Part shown: positions 60,856-64,000 of the stretch, in pieces
How the letters are laid out: each line of letters opens with the position of its first letter
Numbering within the stretch: position 1 is the stretch's first letter
DNA from: JBBSHE01 sp038253325
Lineage (GTDB): Bacteria > Actinomycetota > Actinomycetes > Propionibacteriales > Nocardioidaceae
Assembly (NCBI GenBank): GCA_038253325.1
Contig: JBBSHE010000012.1
Location: forward strand, 3,974-67,973
DNA: 64,000 nt
Reading direction: 5' to 3'
Position numbers and translations under genes: made by a program
The notes under the pieces: generated by a model
Told to the model about the DNA's origin: nothing
Seen by the model: the letters and a program-made list of their open reading frames with translations, nothing else
The model's database searches: none

Positions 60856-61770
60856 GTGACCGAGCACATCGTCGACAGCGACTCGAAGCCCACTACCGGC
60901 ACTGCTCGCGTCAAGCGGGGGATGGCCGAGATGCTCAAGGGCGGCGTCATCATGGATGTCGTCACGCCCGAGCAGGCCAAGATCGCCGAAGACGCCGGGG
61001 CGGTAGCGGTGATGGCACTCGAGCGGGTCCCAGCCGACATCCGCTCGCAGGGGGGCGTCGCCCGGATGAGCGACCCCGACATGATCGACGGCATCATCGC
61101 GGCCGTGTCGATCCCGGTGATGGCCAAGGCCCGGATCGGGCACCTCGCCGAGGCGCAGGTGCTCCAGGCCATCGGAGTCGACTACGTCGACGAGTCCGAG
61201 GTGTTGTCGCCCGCCGACGAGGCGCACCACATCGACAAGTGGGCGTTCACGGTCCCGTTCGTCTGCGGCGCGACCAACCTCGGCGAGGCGCTGCGTCGGA
61301 TCTCAGAAGGCGCCGCGATGATCCGGTCCAAGGGAGAGGCCGGCACCGGCAACGTCGTCGAGGCGACCCGGCACATGCGCTCGATCCGCTCCGACATCAG
61401 GCGGTTGACCACTCTCGACGAGATCGAGCTCTACACCGCCGCGAAGGACCTGCGCGCACCGTACGCGCTCGTCAAGTACGTCGCCGAGCACGGCCGGCTC
61501 CCGGTCGTCTTGTTCACTGCCGGGGGCATCGCAACGCCCGCCGACGCCGCGATGATGATGCAGCTCGGGGCCGAGGGTTTGTTCGTCGGCTCTGGGATCT
61601 TCAAGTCCGGTGACCCGGCGAAGCGGGCCGAGGCGATCGTCAAGGCGACGACGTTCTTCGACGACCCCGACGTGGTTGCGAAGGTCTCGCGCGGCCTCGG
61701 TGAGGCCATGGTCGGGATCAACACGTCGTCGTTGCCCGAGTCGGAGCGTTACGCCGACCGAGGCTGGTGA
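60856..61770 (+). CDS. pdxS: Pyridoxal 5'-phosphate synthase subunit PdxS
   Basis: 304 aa. Catalytic lysines lie in GGVIMDVVTPEQA, then IPVMAKARIGH and MIRSKGEAGTGNVVEATRH, with the FTAGGIATPADAAMMMQLGA phosphate site. It builds PLP from ribose 5-phosphate, glyceraldehyde 3-phosphate and ammonia with PdxT. GTG 60856 has GAAGG five bases upstream. Confidence 0.97.
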   Translation: MTEHIVDSDSKPTTGTARVKRGMAEMLKGGVIMDVVTPEQAKIAEDAGAVAVMALERVPADIRSQGGVARMSDPDMIDGIIAAVSIPVMAKARIGHLAEAQVLQAIGVDYVDESEVLSPADEAHHIDKWAFTVPFVCGATNLGEALRRISEGAAMIRSKGEAGTGNVVEATRHMRSIRSDIRRLTTLDEIELYTAAKDLRAPYALVKYVAEHGRLPVVLFTAGGIATPADAAMMMQLGAEGLFVGSGIFKSGDPAKRAEAIVKATTFFDDPDVVAKVSRGLGEAMVGINTSSLPESERYADRGW

Positions 61771-62360
61771 CGTCGGTGGTCATCGGCCGTGCCGACCGTG
61801 CCGAGCGGCTCGACCAGGCACGGACGCTGGCGCGGGTCCAGGTCTTCGCCGGTAACCGTACGCGAGCAGAGATCGTCGCCGACGTCATCGGCGCCGTCGC
61901 CGAGAACGTCAAGGATGGCGACGCGGTGCGGCGACTCACCGACGAGTACGTCGATGGCGCGTACGCCGACCTCGACGCTGCGTCGGCGGCGTGGCCGGAC
62001 CCGTCGGACTACGACCGGCTCGAGGCGGCGCTGACCGACTTCGAGAACGCCGGTTTCGTGGTCGTACGTTCATGCGACGACCACTGGGAGGTCGAGGCGG
62101 TGCTCCGTACGTTGCGCGACGAGGGGCGTGAGCCGCGCGCTGTCGCCTTCTACACCGAGACCGACGTGTGGCACGCGATCGAGCAAGGCATGCTCGAGGT
62201 CAACGTGTGGCACGGTTCGAGCGCCAACCTGATGACGGGACAACCGTTGCTCGACGAGGCCATTGCGACGTTTGGCCGGCACGGCCTGCCGGCGACGTTC
62301 GACGAAGGACGGCTCGAGGTCGAGATGCACTGGCAGCGCCGCGTACCTCGGTCGCCGTGA
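61767..62360 (+). CDS. Conserved protein between pdxS and pdxT (DUF6891-like)
   Basis: 197 aa, start overlapping the pdxS stop (GTGA). The core includes VKDGDAVRRLTDEYVDGAYADLDAASAAWPDPSDYDRLEAA in shortened form and FYTETDVWHAIEQGMLEVNVWHGSSAN. I have no function for it. Being inserted between the two PLP synthase subunits, it is co-transcribed with them, which may or may not mean a shared role. Confidence 0.65.
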   Translation: MTSVVIGRADRAERLDQARTLARVQVFAGNRTRAEIVADVIGAVAENVKDGDAVRRLTDEYVDGAYADLDAASAAWPDPSDYDRLEAALTDFENAGFVVVRSCDDHWEVEAVLRTLRDEGREPRAVAFYTETDVWHAIEQGMLEVNVWHGSSANLMTGQPLLDEAIATFGRHGLPATFDEGRLEVEMHWQRRVPRSP

Positions 62361-62406
62361 TCCGGCCGCAACACCGGTTCCCACGCCGGCCTGGGAAAGC
62401 GTCACT

Positions 62407-62418
62407 AGGTTGCAACCT
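62407..62418. promoter_or_regulatory. Perfect 12-bp palindrome upstream of pdxT
   Basis: AGGTTGCAACCT, 32 bp before the pdxT ATG. Its GTTGCAAC core is the same octamer that occurs twice in the 32.1-kb divergent promoter. A regulatory role is inferred from symmetry and place. Confidence 0.35.
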
Positions 62419-62449
62419 GTCCTGATCGGCCGGTCCATAGAATGTCCGC

Positions 62450-63049
62450 ATGCTCACGGTAGGCGTCTTCGCCCTGCAAGGCGACGTCCGAGAGCACCTG
62501 GCGATCCTCGCGGACATCGGCGCGAACGCCGTCGCGGTACGCCGGCCCGACGACCTCGACCGGCTCGATGCGATCATCCTTCCCGGTGGCGAGTCGTCGA
62601 CGATGCACAAGCTCGCGGTCGCGTTCGAGTTGTTCGAGCCGCTGCGTGCCCAGATTTCCGCCGGCATGCCCACACTCGGAACCTGCGCCGGGATGATCAT
62701 GCTCGCGGACCGGATCGAGGGGGGCATCGAAGGCCAGCAGACGCTGGGGGGACTCGATGTCGTGGTCCGGCGAAACGCGTTCGGCCGCCAGGTCGACTCG
62801 TTCGAGTCCGACGTCGACTTCGTACCGTTCGACCACCCGCTGCACGCGATCTTCATCCGCGCGCCGTGGGTCGAGAAGGTCGGGTCGGACGTGGAGGTTC
62901 TCGCCCGGGTCGCCGGTGGTCCAGCCGACGGTAGGATCGTCGCGGTCCAGCAGGCGACGGTGGTGGCGACGTCCTTCCACCCGGAGATCTCCGGCGACGA
63001 CCGCGTGCACCGGTACTTCGTCGGGTACGCACGGCTGCACGGACGCTAG
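62450..63049 (+). CDS. pdxT: Pyridoxal 5'-phosphate synthase glutaminase subunit PdxT
   Basis: 199 aa, triad glutaminase. LPGGESSTMHKLA is the oxyanion loop, LGTCAGMIMLAD holds the nucleophile Cys, and TSFHPEISGDDRVH the His and Glu. It supplies ammonia to PdxS. It is separated from pdxS by the unknown gene and an 89-bp gap. Confidence 0.96.
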   Translation: MLTVGVFALQGDVREHLAILADIGANAVAVRRPDDLDRLDAIILPGGESSTMHKLAVAFELFEPLRAQISAGMPTLGTCAGMIMLADRIEGGIEGQQTLGGLDVVVRRNAFGRQVDSFESDVDFVPFDHPLHAIFIRAPWVEKVGSDVEVLARVAGGPADGRIVAVQQATVVATSFHPEISGDDRVHRYFVGYARLHGR

Positions 63050-63069
63050 CCCCCGAGGGAAGAGGACGG

Positions 63070-63831
63070 ATGTCAGGTCACTCCAAGTGGGCGACGACCA
63101 AGCACAAGAAGGCGGTGATCGACGCCAGGCGCGGGAAGATGTTCGCGAAGCTGATCAAGAACATCGAGGTTGCGGCGCGCGTAGGCGGGAGTGACCCCGT
63201 CGGCAACCCGACGTTGTACGACGCGATCCAGAAGGCGAAGAAGTCGTCGGTTCCGAATGACAACATCGATCGCGCCGTCAAGCGCGGCGCGGGCCACGAG
63301 GCCGGAGTCGCCGACTACCAGACGATCATGTACGAGGGCTATGCGCCGGGCGGGGTCGCGCTCCTCATCGAGTGTCTCACCGACAACCGCAACCGGGCCG
63401 CGGGCGAGGTCCGTACCGCGATCAACCGAGGTGGTGGCTCGTTGGCGGAGCCCGGCGCCGTCTCGTACATGTTCTCCCGGAAAGGGGTCGTCATCGTCGG
63501 GCAGGACCAGCAGCAAGGCGAGATCGCCGAGGACGACGTCCTCGGAGCGGTCATCGACGCCGGTGCCGAGGAGGTCAACGACCTCGACGGGTCGTTCGAG
63601 GTGATCTGCGAGCCGTCCGACCTGGTCGCGGTGCGCACGGCGCTGCAAGACGCCGGGATGGACTATGAGTCGGCGGAGTCGTCGTTCGTGCCCTCGGTCA
63701 CGGTCGAGGTGGATTCGGCCGGTGCCGCCAGGGTCGTCCGGCTGATCGACGCGCTCGAGGACTCCGACGACGTACAGAATGTGTTCGCGAACTTCGACGC
63801 ACCCGACGACGTGCTCGCGGACCTCACCTGA
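63070..63831 (+). CDS. YebC/PmpR family (TACO1-like) translation/transcription regulator
   Basis: 253 aa. The family N-terminus GHSKWATTKHKKAVIDARRG is followed by NDNIDRAVKRGAG, YEGYAPGGVALLIECLTDNRNR and the EDSDDVQNVFANFD ending. Recent work links YebC proteins to ribosome stalling at proline-rich stretches; older literature calls them DNA-binding. GGAAGAGGA lies upstream of the ATG. In many actinobacteria ruvC follows; it is beyond the window. Confidence 0.95.
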   Translation: MSGHSKWATTKHKKAVIDARRGKMFAKLIKNIEVAARVGGSDPVGNPTLYDAIQKAKKSSVPNDNIDRAVKRGAGHEAGVADYQTIMYEGYAPGGVALLIECLTDNRNRAAGEVRTAINRGGGSLAEPGAVSYMFSRKGVVIVGQDQQQGEIAEDDVLGAVIDAGAEEVNDLDGSFEVICEPSDLVAVRTALQDAGMDYESAESSFVPSVTVEVDSAGAARVVRLIDALEDSDDVQNVFANFDAPDDVLADLT

Positions 63832-63845
63832 ACCGAACCGACCGT

Positions 63846-63865
63846 TTGCCATGTCAGCATGGCAA
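63846..63865. terminator. Hairpin after yebC
   Basis: TTGCCATG and CATGGCAA pair perfectly around TCAG, 14 bp after the stop codon. The stem is only 8 bp and no U-tract follows, so a weak terminator is the best guess. A related TTGCCA recurs near 63924. Confidence 0.45.
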
Positions 63866-64000
63866 GTGGTCGCTTCGGCACCGGATTTGTCCGTTCTGGG
63901 CGGCAGTTTTCCCATGTGGCCTTGCCAAAAGCCGCGGCACCCGGCGCCGCCTACGGGGAGCGGCGCGTTCCCGGGGGGGGGGCTTCTTGCGGAACAGCCG

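Noticed and set aside
62361..62406. Relation of the TTCCCAC/TGGGAAAGC stretch before pdxT to the 55.7-kb inverted repeat
   Set aside because: Shared words are only 7-9 bp and no arms form; chance similarity is likely.
63973..63982. Run of ten G at the right end
   Set aside because: Most likely a sequence-quality or contig-end artefact; no function inferred.
1..64000. CRISPR arrays, rRNA operon, replication origin, intact prophage or complete insertion sequence
   Set aside because: No regularly spaced direct repeats, rRNA signatures, DnaA-box clusters, phage structural genes or complete transposases were seen.

Overview
The window is about 64 kb of very high-GC DNA from an actinobacterial chromosome. 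The evidence is GTG/TTG starts, ATGA/GTGA/TGATG gene overlaps, and actinobacterial marker families: an SsgA-like protein, a resuscitation-promoting factor behind a c-di-AMP riboswitch, HemQ-type haem synthesis, phosphatidylinositol mannoside (PIM) synthesis genes, LigD-Pol and LigC. I cannot fix the genus from sequence alone. It is mostly ordinary chromosome with two patches of decayed mobile DNA beside tRNA genes.

Region 1 (1-11.6 kb): the 3' end of hrpA. A tetR-MFS exporter-YbaK operon follows with a palindromic operator. A ZIP metal transporter sits behind a 31-bp DtxR/IdeR-like palindrome. Next are a c-di-AMP riboswitch driving an Rpf muralytic factor, a lipoprotein, and DUF3000-RNase D. 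These are divergent from hemE-hemY-hemQ of the coproporphyrin-dependent haem pathway.

Region 2 (11.6-19 kb): msrB, a LigD-type polymerase, a secreted copper-radical oxidase, a cation/proton antiporter, an unknown protein, a LigC-type ligase and a RibD-C reductase. The polymerase and ligase are separate genes 4 kb apart, and no Ku gene is visible.

Region 3 (19-23.2 kb): an Asp23/alkaline-shock locus. An ECF sigma factor overlaps an Asp23-like gene. They are divergent from seven overlapping or tightly spaced genes: four soluble proteins (three of them Asp23-like, one J-domain-like), one 58-aa membrane peptide and two membrane-anchored proteins.

Region 4 (23.2-39.5 kb): assimilatory sulphur genes (cysH and a cobalamin/sirohaem-type chelatase), glyA, a BrkB-type membrane protein, rsgA, an amidase and a DUF1028 protein. 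A methyltransferase is divergent from a 701-aa alpha/beta hydrolase-glycosyltransferase fusion across a double GTTGCAAC palindrome. A SARP/BTAD-AAA regulator split by a probable frameshift, a COG4280-like membrane operon and an O-methyltransferase complete the region. Three copies of a palindromic interspersed repeat lie between 28.7 and 37.7 kb.

Region 5 (39.6-52.8 kb): accessory. It holds an hsdR pseudogene, an excisionase-like gene, tRNA-Val/Cys/Gly, pabC, a GNAT-Nudix fusion, a CGNR regulator, an SsgA-like gene and a second tRNA-Val. Further on are an IS110-like remnant and scattered small enzymes and regulators.

Region 6 (53-64 kb): conserved core. thrS-HIT, an EF-G paralogue on the other strand, then pgsA-patA-pimA (PIM synthesis), pdxS-pdxT (PLP synthesis, with an unknown gene between) and yebC. 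A perfect 25-bp inverted repeat separates the convergent HIT and EF-G-like genes.

Best candidates for something under-described are the Asp23/ECF locus with its J-domain-like protein, the hydrolase-glycosyltransferase fusion with its shared operator, and the palindromic repeat family. All functions are inferred from recognised motifs; no database search was run.
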